23,585 bases of DNA. It comes from JANXUC01 sp043782485. GTDB taxonomy: Bacteria; Acidobacteriota; Terriglobia; Terriglobales; Acidobacteriaceae. Within the stretch, counting starts at the first letter, position 1, and every line of letters starts with the position of its first letter. The stretch is taken from positions 1-23,585 of the forward strand of contig JAYWAL010000144.1 of NCBI GenBank assembly GCA_043782485.1, in the 5' to 3' direction. The notes beneath the pieces were generated by a model, which worked only from the letters and a program-made list of their open reading frames with translations, ran no database searches and had not been told where the DNA came from. Of the stretch, positions 7,907 through 14,612 are shown piece by piece. The position numbers and the translations under genes are program-made.

Positions 7907-8078
7907 AAGGAAGTTCGGTGCTCTCAAGACCGATCACCGAGCCACGACTTCCCCCGGCCTCTACAACGGACAGCCGGTCTCAATATGAAACACTTTATGA
8001 ATATTGAATGAACAAACTACTCAGTACCTCAAAAGTATATACCTAGGGCCGCCACCCCGGCACACCCGGGAAGCTTGC

Positions 8079-8084
8079 TACACT
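8079..8084 (+). promoter_or_regulatory. TACACT -10-like box directly before the MDR gene start
   Basis: TACACT (TANNNT type) ends 6 nt before the ATG at 8091, and there is no Shine-Dalgarno sequence. Transcription starting the usual 6-7 nt after a -10 box would begin at the A of the ATG, giving a leaderless message. GCTACACT occurs in nearly the same place before selB. No clear -35 box is seen. Confidence 0.4.
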
Positions 8085-8090
8085 CGGGCT

Positions 8091-9047
8091 ATGAAAGCCA
8101 TTGTGATCCCGCAGTATGGCGGCCCTGAAGTCTTGACGGTCCGCGACCTGCCCACGCCGCAAGCCGCCGACGCCGAGGTCCTGGTGCAAGTTCAGGCCGC
8201 CGGAGTCAATTTCGCCGACATTATGTCCGCAGCTGGCGGCTATCCCGGCACACCCACACCTCCGTTGATCGCCGGACGCGAATTCTGCGCCACGCTCGAC
8301 CGCACCCGCGTCATGGGCTACACCCAGTGGGGAGCCTTCGCCGAAACGGTGGCGGCGCGGCAGAACTATTTCTGGCCCGTGCCTGCACACTGGTCAGCCG
8401 AGGAGGGCGCGGCGTTTCCCGTCAATTACTTCACCGCCTACTTGGCCTACTGGAAGGCCGGACTCACCGCTCTCGCGCCTGGATCTCCAAGGCCTCGCGT
8501 ACTAATTCACGCCGTGGCCGGAGGCGTGGGCACCGCCGCCGTGCAAATTGGCAAGCTATTGGGAATTGAAATGTATGGAACTTCCTCGTCCGCGCAGAAA
8601 CTGGCGCGGGTGCAACAGCTGGGGCTCGACCACGGCATCAACTATCGCGAACGCGACTACGAGGAAGCCATTCGCGAAATGACTAACGGCGAAGGCGTGG
8701 ATGCAGTTTTCGAAATGCTCGGCGGCGAGCACACGCTCAAGAGCGTGAAGTGCCTGCGAGAGTTTGGCAGCGTCATCGTGTACGGTGCCGCCACGGGTAA
8801 ACCCGGAATGCTCGATCCACGCGTCCTATATGCCAAAGGCACCAGCGTCCACGGACTATGGCTAAGCGTGCTCTCAGCAAACAGAAAAGTGATGGATGCC
8901 GCCTGGGCCCGCCTGCAACCCTGGATGGCCGCGGACCAGCTGCGCCCCATCGTAGGCCACGTGTTCCCCATGGAAAAGGCAGGCGAAGCGTTCCAACTTC
9001 TTTTGGACCGCAAAAACTTCGGCAAAGTAGTCCTAACGATTCCGTAA
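8091..9047 (+). CDS. Zinc-independent MDR-family quinone oxidoreductase-like protein
   Basis: I start at the ATG at 8091 (318 residues), where the family N-terminus begins (MKAIVIPQYGGPEVL). The frame extends to a TTG at 8004, but those residues are unlike the family. The N-terminal GroES-like catalytic domain has GVNFADIM and the C-terminal Rossmann domain has the NADPH-binding AVAGGVGTAAVQIGK (about 141-155). These are hallmarks of zeta-crystallin/QOR-like medium-chain reductases, which transfer hydride from NADPH to quinones or enones in the cytosol. The loop between GREF (about 62-65) and RVMGY (73-77) is about 15 residues shorter than usual. It lacks the common GxVxxxGxxV segment, either a lineage trait or a small deletion. 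The real substrate cannot be told. It is divergent from the PIN/TRAM gene and stands alone as a transcription unit. Confidence 0.85.
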   Translation: MKAIVIPQYGGPEVLTVRDLPTPQAADAEVLVQVQAAGVNFADIMSAAGGYPGTPTPPLIAGREFCATLDRTRVMGYTQWGAFAETVAARQNYFWPVPAHWSAEEGAAFPVNYFTAYLAYWKAGLTALAPGSPRPRVLIHAVAGGVGTAAVQIGKLLGIEMYGTSSSAQKLARVQQLGLDHGINYRERDYEEAIREMTNGEGVDAVFEMLGGEHTLKSVKCLREFGSVIVYGAATGKPGMLDPRVLYAKGTSVHGLWLSVLSANRKVMDAAWARLQPWMAADQLRPIVGHVFPMEKAGEAFQLLLDRKNFGKVVLTIP

Positions 9048-9062
9048 AGCACTCAAATGGAG

Positions 9063-9110
9063 GTACGGGCGTCCCCGCCCGTGCGCCACAAAAATTCCGC
9101 ACGCCCGTGC
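9063..9110. repeat. Two GC-rich palindromes, REP-like, possible terminator of the MDR gene
   Basis: GTACGGGC (9063-9070) pairs with GCCCGTGC (9077-9084, one G-T wobble) around a GTCCCC loop. A second palindrome, GCACG-CC-CGTGC (9099-9110), shares the GCCCGTGC core. The first hairpin starts 16 bp after the stop of the MDR gene. No T-run follows, so it may be a dispersed palindromic repeat rather than a classical intrinsic terminator. Confidence 0.5.
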
Positions 9111-9253
9111 AGCGCCAGCACCCGCGGACAAGACAAACCCTCTCGACGACACACACCGCACGACACCGCGCTGTCTAGTCTCCCCGTCGCACTAAACTTT
9201 CCAGCTCGCTAACCGCAACTCTCCCCGCCCGTCTGAAGCAAAGTAAGAGAAAC

Positions 9254-9300
9254 CGATGGCCTTCAATTTTTTGCAGGGAACTTTTCAAGAAGGCCCATCG
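9254..9300. repeat. Imperfect stem-loop, 11-12 bp arms
   Basis: CGATGGCCTTC (9254-9264) and GAAGGCCCATCG (9289-9300) are inverted copies with a single-base bulge, separated by 24 nt. Function is unknown. Confidence 0.4.
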
Positions 9301-9396
9301 TAGTAACGGAAGACGCTTTCATGTCCGGAACAATCCGAATGGACATAAAAGCAAACGGATATCACTCGGAACTGCGAAGAAGTGTTTCTGTTGAAA

Positions 9397-9552
9397 TTGT
9401 CATTTCGAAGCGAAGCGAGAAATCCCCCGGGTGCCGAGAGCGGCCCGGGAACTTTCCAACTTTCTTGCTAGGACGCCGCGCAGGGAGAAAGCTGGAGAGA
9501 TTGGTTCGAAGTCGAGGGTATAGGGATTCCTCGCTACGCTAAGGAATGGCAG
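9397..9552. repeat. 156-bp structured element with terminal inverted repeats (MITE/REP-like)
   Basis: The 30-bp ends (9397-9426 and 9523-9552) are inverted repeats of each other at 23 of 30 positions, sharing cores such as GCGAAGCGAG/GCGTAGCGAG and AATCCC. Between them lie two further hairpins. CCCGG...GCCG-AGAG-CGGC-CCGGG occupies about 9426-9449. CCAACTTTCT (9456-9465) pairs with AGAAAGCTGG (9486-9495) at 9 of 10 positions. The whole could fold as a closing stem with two branches. There is no transposase gene and no obvious target-site duplication. Ends of this kind recur, as far as I recall, in acidobacterial intergenic DNA. It could be a non-autonomous mobile element, a palindromic repeat unit or a transcribed structured RNA. 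Confidence 0.55.
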
Positions 9553-9608
9553 ATCTAAAACTTTAAGACACTCGTTCAGATTTCCCTGGAAGGAAGAACC
9601 AAGAAGTA

Positions 9609-9711
9609 GGGGTCCAACAGATTGCTCCGCTCGTGCTTGGCGGCCCTGGCGGAAACAATCTAGCGACGATAGCACTTCGCATTACGGCAAGCGCCTGTCA
9701 GGTTGGACCCC
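9609..9711. repeat. Perfect 10-bp inverted repeat, 83 bp apart
   Basis: GGGGTCCAAC (9609-9618) and GTTGGACCCC (9702-9711) are exact inverted copies flanking 83 bp that encode nothing recognisable. It may be a second small element next to the 9397-9552 repeat, or chance. Confidence 0.35.
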
Positions 9712-9844
9712 GCGCCGCAATTGTAAGCCGGACGAAACAGAACGCAAGCGATTTTCGCGGCGTCCAGATTCGTCAGGTACAGCCGGGCCGCCCCAACCGC
9801 ATCCCGCAAGCAAGCCTGCGAGAGAGAAAGAAAAAGGGTGATAT

Positions 9845-10231
9845 ATGAAACTTACGAAAATGCTCGCTGTAGCATCCGCGCTTCTGTTGTCCTCCAGCCT
9901 GTTCGCAGCCTCGTCCGGCTCCATGAAGCTGACGCAGCCCGTCCAACTCAATGGCACGCAAATCCAACCCGGCGACTACAAAGTCACCTGGGAAGGCACC
10001 GGCCCTGAAGTCACGGTCAGCGTGATGAAAGGAAAGGAAGTAGTGGCAAAAACTTCAGCCCACGTGAAGGAATTGGAAAAGAACTTCAGCTCCGACGCCA
10101 CGCTACTGCAAAAGAATGCAGATGGCTCCAGCAAACTCAACGGCATCCGCTTCGGCGGCAAGAAGATCGCCCTGGAGTTCTCAGAAGAAACCGCTGCGGC
10201 GGGGATGAAGAGTGGGGCTACCTCGAACTAA
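9845..10231 (+). CDS. Small secreted protein of unknown function
   Basis: The 128-residue product starts with a clear Sec signal peptide: Lys2 and Lys5, a hydrophobic core of about residues 7-20, and probable cleavage after LFA near residue 21. The mature part of about 105 residues is rich in beta-prone stretches such as QLNGTQIQPGDYKVTWEGTGPEVTVSVMKG. A Lys/Glu helix-like segment and IRFGGKKIALEF follow. There is no cysteine or lipobox, so it is a soluble periplasmic or exported protein rather than a lipoprotein. Small proteins of this style, with a QPGDYKV-like turn, are frequent in Acidobacteriota, but I know of no assigned function. A weak Shine-Dalgarno sequence (AAGG, 7 nt before the ATG) supports the start. 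It converges on the TonB-receptor gene across a shared terminator. Confidence 0.8.
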   Translation: MKLTKMLAVASALLLSSSLFAASSGSMKLTQPVQLNGTQIQPGDYKVTWEGTGPEVTVSVMKGKEVVAKTSAHVKELEKNFSSDATLLQKNADGSSKLNGIRFGGKKIALEFSEETAAAGMKSGATSN

Positions 10232-10257
10232 CGCACCGCGCTTCCGGATGCAAAAGA

Positions 10258-10289
10258 AACGGCCTGGAGAGAGAAACCTCCAGGCCGTT
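10258..10289. terminator. Bidirectional rho-independent terminator between convergent genes
   Basis: A perfect 12-bp stem (AACGGCCTGGAG with CTCCAGGCCGTT) encloses an 8-nt loop. On the plus strand it is followed by GTTTAT and on the minus strand by TCTTTTG. It lies 26 bp after the small secreted gene and 20 bp after the receptor gene, so it can serve both. Confidence 0.85.
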
Positions 10290-10309
10290 GTTTATCGGAC
10301 GGGTTCTGG

Positions 10310-13300
10310 CTAGAACGAGTACCGAGCCTGAATCTGCATCTCACGCGGTCTGCCATCGATCTGGGTAAAGTTCGACCAGTTGGCGGGTGCAGGCAACCCG
10401 CGCCGCCCAGCATCGCGGGCTACTCCGTAGCCGGTGCGGCTCCCATCAATTGCGTTGAAGGATTGGTGATTGGCTACGTTGAAAGCATCGATACGCAACT
10501 GGAGGGAATGCCCTTCATGCCAGGGCATCTTCCAGGACTTGCCGACACCAAAGTCCAGAGAAATGTAGCTGGGCAGCCGGAAAATATTGCGCGGACCCGT
10601 CTCGCCTGGGTAGGCGTTACGGAAGCCTTGATAGATCGCAGTCAGATCGCAGCCTGTGCCAAACAGCTTAGGCTGCCCATTCACGGGATGATCGGCACAG
10701 GTATGAATTTTGCTCGCCGACGTCACATTGGCTTGTGCGTTCCAGTTCGTGGCCCAACGGGCGTCGTCAAACGGGGCAGTTTGAGGAAGTCCGGTGTTCC
10801 AGCGGAACACGCTCGACAGCTGCCAGCCACCTAGAATCGCATCCGCGATTGGGTGATCGGTATTCATGAACGCCCTGCCTTTTCCAAAGGGCAATTCCCA
10901 AACCCCGTTCGCATTGATGGAATGCTTCGTATCGAAATCCGCCGTTGCGTAGTTGTCTCGCTGCCGTATCGGGTTTTCGATGAACGCCGAGCCGAAACCC
11001 GAGCCAGTTTGCAAACCAGACGCATCATCCAATGAATGTGAGAATGTGTAGTTGAAATCCAGCGTCAGCCCTTTCAATCGTTGCCGGGCTGAGAAGGTAA
11101 AGGCGTTGTAGTTTGAGTTTCCGATCGTACTCCACGCTGAGAGGGCTCCGTATTGGGGACTTGTGAATTTGGTGGGGAGAGCACATGGTGCCGGACCGAA
11201 GTTACAGAAAACTCCGTAATCCATAAACGCCTGAGTATCAGTCCAGTCATTGCCTGAGAAGACCCCAACGCAGTTCACGGGAGTTCGAGTCTGCATTGCG
11301 TAAAAAGCTTGGGTATTCGACCAAGTTGGATCAAAACCGGTGTTTACGCCCGTGCAGTCGTTCGGGTCGGTACCCGCGTAGCCTAAGGCGCCGTTCAACA
11401 ACGAGGCCATGCCTGAAGGAAAAAGGTTTTCGAAGTAGGGAATGGTTGCAATCTGACTAGTATCAAGGCCCTGCTGCCGCTGCTTCTCCAGGATCGTCGC
11501 AGCGTGGTACCAGTCCACACCGGTACTAGGATCGCGAAGGTCATTAAAGCCCGCCACGTCCCTGCGGGCCAGCAAGTGTTGCGCCTTTCGGCCCACGTAA
11601 GAAGCCGACAGCACCAGCCCTGCTCGCATCTGGCGCTCATATGTCAGATTCCATACGTACTCTTTCGGCGCTGTCAGATGCGAGTCCACCGAGGTCTCAA
11701 TACGTTCTGCGAAATCGAGCGGCTGCGAGAGCGGAAACGTCAAGTTCGCGGGTACCGTTAGATTCGGCAGCGTCTGGACGGTTTGACCGAAAGCCGAAAA
11801 CAGTGGAGCCGTGTTACCACCCGTTGTGTCATAGAAGTTGGCGTTGATTTGTGAGGTGGAAGTAAAGCCGAGGGTATTGTTGAGATCAAAGTCGACGGCC
11901 AGGGCTTGGCCGTAATAGTCCGTGGTGAGGGCGAAGCCTCCGCGGATTACCGACTTGCCGCTTGTTCCAGCGGGCGACCAGGCGAAGGCCACGCGAGGCT
12001 GGAAGTTCTTATAGTCCCAGTCGTACAGCGGCTTGCCATGGTTCGCCGGGCCAGAGAGGTTAACCACAATCGGCTCCGTGTCATTCTGACCGTTCGCCGC
12101 TGCCGCCAGACGATTCGCAAAATATGTGCTAAGTGGCACGACCGGACGCACTTCATAACCCTTCTTTTCGTAGACTGGCTTCTCCAAGCTATAGCGGAGC
12201 CCGAGTGTGAGGGTCAGGTTCGGGCGTGCTTTCCAGGAATCCTGCAAATAAAAGTCGTAGGCCTGCGTGGCGAAATCACGAATTGACGGCGTCCCCGATG
12301 GGAAAATGCTTCCATCTTTGGCAAACGTGAAGTTGGCGTTGTACTGGTTCAAGCGTCCGATCACCGCCGTCGCTGCGTTTTGGGTCTGCGAGATGGAAGA
12401 AAGGCTCTGGCCCTGATTCTCATCGCCTGGAAGACCTTGGGCGTCTAGGTAACTTTGGAACGCCTGCGATTCATTGTCGCCTCCTCCCGAATACCAAGAT
12501 GGGTTCGTAGTGGCAAAATCAAACGCGTTAGCAAAACTGACCCGAGAATTGCTGATGGTTCGGATATTCGTTCCGAACTGGAAACTGTGATTCTTGTGGA
12601 TCCAGGAAACGTCGTCGGTGATGTTATGCACCGGCGTTACCCGGCTAAGGCTATGAGTTTCATTGGTCGGTTGGAAAACAAAGCGAAAATCCACATCATT
12701 TCCGGTACTGTCTCCGCCCTGGGTGAAAGCCTGACGGGTAAGGCCGTAGCGGAAGTTATTCACCCAGTTTTGGCCGATTGTCCAGGTGTGACCAACCGAC
12801 AATCCCCAAGGATGGCTCCACGTTTGCGGTGCCTTCGAATCTGGGAAATAGGGCTCTTGCGACTGAGTATCATCCTGCACCTTCAACCGCGCGGAAATCG
12901 TCTGGCTTTTGGTCAGGTTGAGATCGAACTTAACAACGTGCCCGTTCAAGTTGGTCGGCGTTGGCGCGTTGAAGCGAAAACCGCCGGTATTCAGCTGATC
13001 TCCTTGCGTCGTGTCGTTGGACTTATATTTCGAAATTGCATTTGCGAATACCGCCTGCGCGGCAGGATTCAGCAACCCGGAAACTGGATCCACAACACTG
13101 GGATAGGCGGCGGCGAGTTGATTAGCATCCAGAGACGCGACATTGTTGCAATTGCCGGCAGCGTCGCACCAGTTGTAATGAATTACCCCGTCGCCTAGCG
13201 TCCCCGGGTTTAATGGATCCGGTGACTGCGCCAAAGGTACAACACGAACCGCTGACTTCGACCTTCTCTCACGCGTACCTTCGTAGTTGTAAAAAAAGAA

Positions 13301-14245
13301 GAGCTTGTCCTTGATGATGGGGCCGCCAACGCCGCCGCTAAAAACGTGCCGAATAAGATTCTCTCGGCCAACTCCCGCGTGATTGTTAAACCAGTCATTC
13401 GCTTCTAGGCCCTTGGGCCGGTAGTTTTCAAATGCTGCGCCGTGGAATGCATTGGTTCCAGACTTGGTCACCAAGTTGATCTGCGAACCTGCCGAACGGC
13501 CTTGGTTCGCATTGCCGTTAGCCGTAGTTACGCGGAATTCCTCTGTCGCTTCTGTGTTGAGGCGGAGCACCGGTCCGGCCGTGAGGTCGATCTGGCTGGA
13601 CGAAAGGCTGCCTAGCACCAATGTGTTCGTGTTTCCAGGAAGCGACGTGTTTGCGCTCTGAGCACTGTTGATATCCACACCGTCGAGCGTGACATTGGAT
13701 TGGTCAGCGCGCGCGCCCGTTACATATCCTTCCCTGGTTGCGCCGGGTTGTAGACTCAACAAGGCACTGATATCTTTTGCGTTCAGGGGCAGCTGGCTGA
13801 TCTGGTCGAAAACGATGTTGTTGCCCAGGGAGGCATCCTGGCTGTTGACCAGGAACCCGGCAGACGACGCCTGCACCTCGACCACTTCCGTGGCCGCGCC
13901 AACCTCCAACTGAATGCTCGCTTCGGAAGGTTTGCCAATCAGGGCGCGGACATCGTCCACGGTCTGCTTTTTAAAACCCTTTGCTACCACGTCGAGGCGA
14001 TAAGTTCCGGGATTGATCAGGTCGAAGTTGAAACCGCCTGAGTCGTTAGTCGTCATACTCCGGACATTCCCATTCGCCGAATTCGTCAGCGTAACCTCAG
14101 CACCAGACACCACTCTCGCTTGCGGGTCGGTCACAGTCCCGCGGACGGTGGACGTGCCGGTTTGGCTCCAGCTCAGAACGCTCAGGGACAGCAGCAGGGT
14201 GACGAGGGCGGTTAGAAGTTGGCCTTTTGCTTTCAATAGCTTCAT
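10310..14245 (-). CDS. Oar-like TonB-dependent outer-membrane receptor with N-terminal carboxypeptidase-regulatory-like domain
   Basis: The 1311-residue protein starts with a signal peptide (KLLKAKGQ, a hydrophobic stretch of about 10-25, cleavage near SWSQ 28). A CarboxypepD_reg-like beta-sandwich follows (about 31-115: VRGTVTDPQARVVSGAEVTLTN, GFNFDLINPGTYRLDV). A TonB plug-like region (about 120-240) contains ATEVVEVQAS, QLPLNAKDI and the VTLDGVDIN motif. The remainder is a large beta-barrel that ends in the aromatic RYSF expected for outer-membrane insertion. Acidobacteriota encode many such Oar/SusC-like proteins, thought to import bulky carbohydrates or peptides. The substrate cannot be inferred here because no glycoside hydrolase, SusD-like protein or transporter is adjacent. 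The start is supported by AAGGGGA about 11 nt upstream. It is monocistronic, with its own promoter-like sequence and terminator. Confidence 0.9.
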   Translation of the reverse strand: MKLLKAKGQLLTALVTLLLSLSVLSWSQTGTSTVRGTVTDPQARVVSGAEVTLTNSANGNVRSMTTNDSGGFNFDLINPGTYRLDVVAKGFKKQTVDDVRALIGKPSEASIQLEVGAATEVVEVQASSAGFLVNSQDASLGNNIVFDQISQLPLNAKDISALLSLQPGATREGYVTGARADQSNVTLDGVDINSAQSANTSLPGNTNTLVLGSLSSSQIDLTAGPVLRLNTEATEEFRVTTANGNANQGRSAGSQINLVTKSGTNAFHGAAFENYRPKGLEANDWFNNHAGVGRENLIRHVFSGGVGGPIIKDKLFFFYNYEGTRERRSKSAVRVVPLAQSPDPLNPGTLGDGVIHYNWCDAAGNCNNVASLDANQLAAAYPSVVDPVSGLLNPAAQAVFANAISKYKSNDTTQGDQLNTGGFRFNAPTPTNLNGHVVKFDLNLTKSQTISARLKVQDDTQSQEPYFPDSKAPQTWSHPWGLSVGHTWTIGQNWVNNFRYGLTRQAFTQGGDSTGNDVDFRFVFQPTNETHSLSRVTPVHNITDDVSWIHKNHSFQFGTNIRTISNSRVSFANAFDFATTNPSWYSGGGDNESQAFQSYLDAQGLPGDENQGQSLSSISQTQNAATAVIGRLNQYNANFTFAKDGSIFPSGTPSIRDFATQAYDFYLQDSWKARPNLTLTLGLRYSLEKPVYEKKGYEVRPVVPLSTYFANRLAAAANGQNDTEPIVVNLSGPANHGKPLYDWDYKNFQPRVAFAWSPAGTSGKSVIRGGFALTTDYYGQALAVDFDLNNTLGFTSTSQINANFYDTTGGNTAPLFSAFGQTVQTLPNLTVPANLTFPLSQPLDFAERIETSVDSHLTAPKEYVWNLTYERQMRAGLVLSASYVGRKAQHLLARRDVAGFNDLRDPSTGVDWYHAATILEKQRQQGLDTSQIATIPYFENLFPSGMASLLNGALGYAGTDPNDCTGVNTGFDPTWSNTQAFYAMQTRTPVNCVGVFSGNDWTDTQAFMDYGVFCNFGPAPCALPTKFTSPQYGALSAWSTIGNSNYNAFTFSARQRLKGLTLDFNYTFSHSLDDASGLQTGSGFGSAFIENPIRQRDNYATADFDTKHSINANGVWELPFGKGRAFMNTDHPIADAILGGWQLSSVFRWNTGLPQTAPFDDARWATNWNAQANVTSASKIHTCADHPVNGQPKLFGTGCDLTAIYQGFRNAYPGETGPRNIFRLPSYISLDFGVGKSWKMPWHEGHSLQLRIDAFNVANHQSFNAIDGSRTGYGVARDAGRRGLPAPANWSNFTQIDGRPREMQIQARYSF

Positions 14246-14301
14246 AGAGTCTTGTTCCCCTTTTGCGTTCGACGCCGCGGAAATCAGCTTTAGGTTTTAC
14301 T

Positions 14302-14330
14302 GCTATATAGGCACTTTGGAGACGTCCCAA
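14302..14330 (-). promoter_or_regulatory. Putative promoter of the TonB-receptor gene
   Basis: On the minus strand TTGGGA (14330-14325) is followed after 17 bp by TATAGC (14307-14302), embedded in CTATATAGC. This would give a leader of about 50 nt containing AAGGGGA before the ATG at 14245. The match is moderate. Confidence 0.35.
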
Positions 14331-14399
14331 AGGATGTTGCGGGACGGATGCCTTAAACTCTCCGTCATTGCAATTCACAACCCAACCCTAGACACACCT

Positions 14400-14416
14400 A
14401 AGACAATCACTGTCTT
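14400..14416. repeat. 17-bp inverted repeat, possible operator
   Basis: AAGACA and TGTCTT flank a 5-bp spacer (ATCAC) about 70 bp upstream of the putative receptor promoter. It is the only compact palindrome I see in this divergent region. A regulator-binding role is inference. Confidence 0.3.
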
Positions 14417-14599
14417 TCGTCGTTAAGTTGAGTAGGCACAGAACGTTACACAGGTTGGAAGGGGATGTCAATTATCCTGGCTCAGCGCCACAAATCCCGT
14501 TTTTTGGAGAAATGAATCCTAAAAATGGTAGCGGTAGGCAACCAACGGCTCACCTCGGGCATCAACGGGCCATTGCGACGAAATCCCTCCTCCCTCGGC

Positions 14600-14605
14600 T
14601 ACACT
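14600..14605 (+). promoter_or_regulatory. TACACT -10-like box directly before selB
   Basis: TACACT ends 7 nt before the selB ATG, and no Shine-Dalgarno sequence is present. The 8-mer GCTACACT is identical to the one in the same place before the MDR gene at 8091. Leaderless transcription is the simplest reading; no convincing -35 box is seen. Confidence 0.4.
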
Positions 14606-14612
14606 GGTCGCC

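Larger units (their letters stand above)
9048..9844. other. Gene-poor, palindrome-rich intergenic region
   Basis: About 800 bp without a convincing gene. Short open frames exist but show no family motif, start with poor ribosome binding sites and run through inverted repeats. The stretch contains GC-rich hairpins at 9063-9110, a loose stem-loop at 9254-9300, a 156-bp element with terminal inverted repeats at 9397-9552 and a spaced 10-bp inverted repeat at 9609-9711. The last 130 bp should contain the promoter and leader of the small secreted protein; I cannot place a promoter with confidence. No tRNA or rRNA is recognisable. Confidence 0.7.
14246..14612. other. Divergent intergenic region between the receptor gene and selB
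   Basis: 367 bp with no supported gene. It holds the putative receptor promoter (14302-14330), an AAGACA-ATCAC-TGTCTT inverted repeat at 14400-14416 that could be an operator, and a TACACT box directly before selB. Short frames here lack family motifs. I looked for a selenocysteine tRNA and found no T-arm or acceptor pattern. Confidence 0.6.

Noticed and set aside
7981..8041. AT-rich patch with TATATA as a promoter for the MDR gene
   Set aside because: TATATA at 8036-8041 has no -35 partner at proper spacing; the TACACT box nearer the start fits better, so I did not annotate it.
9321..9675. Short frames on both strands within the 9397-9552 repeat
   Set aside because: They run through inverted repeats, have no SD and show Arg/Ser-rich composition; the DNA structure explains them better than coding.
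12455..13198. Plus-strand frame of 247 codons opposite the TonB receptor
   Set aside because: Lies within the continuous receptor frame and carries no family features.
14246..14612. Possible selC (tRNA-Sec) upstream of selB
   Set aside because: No T-arm consensus, long variable arm or acceptor stem pairing could be found on either strand.
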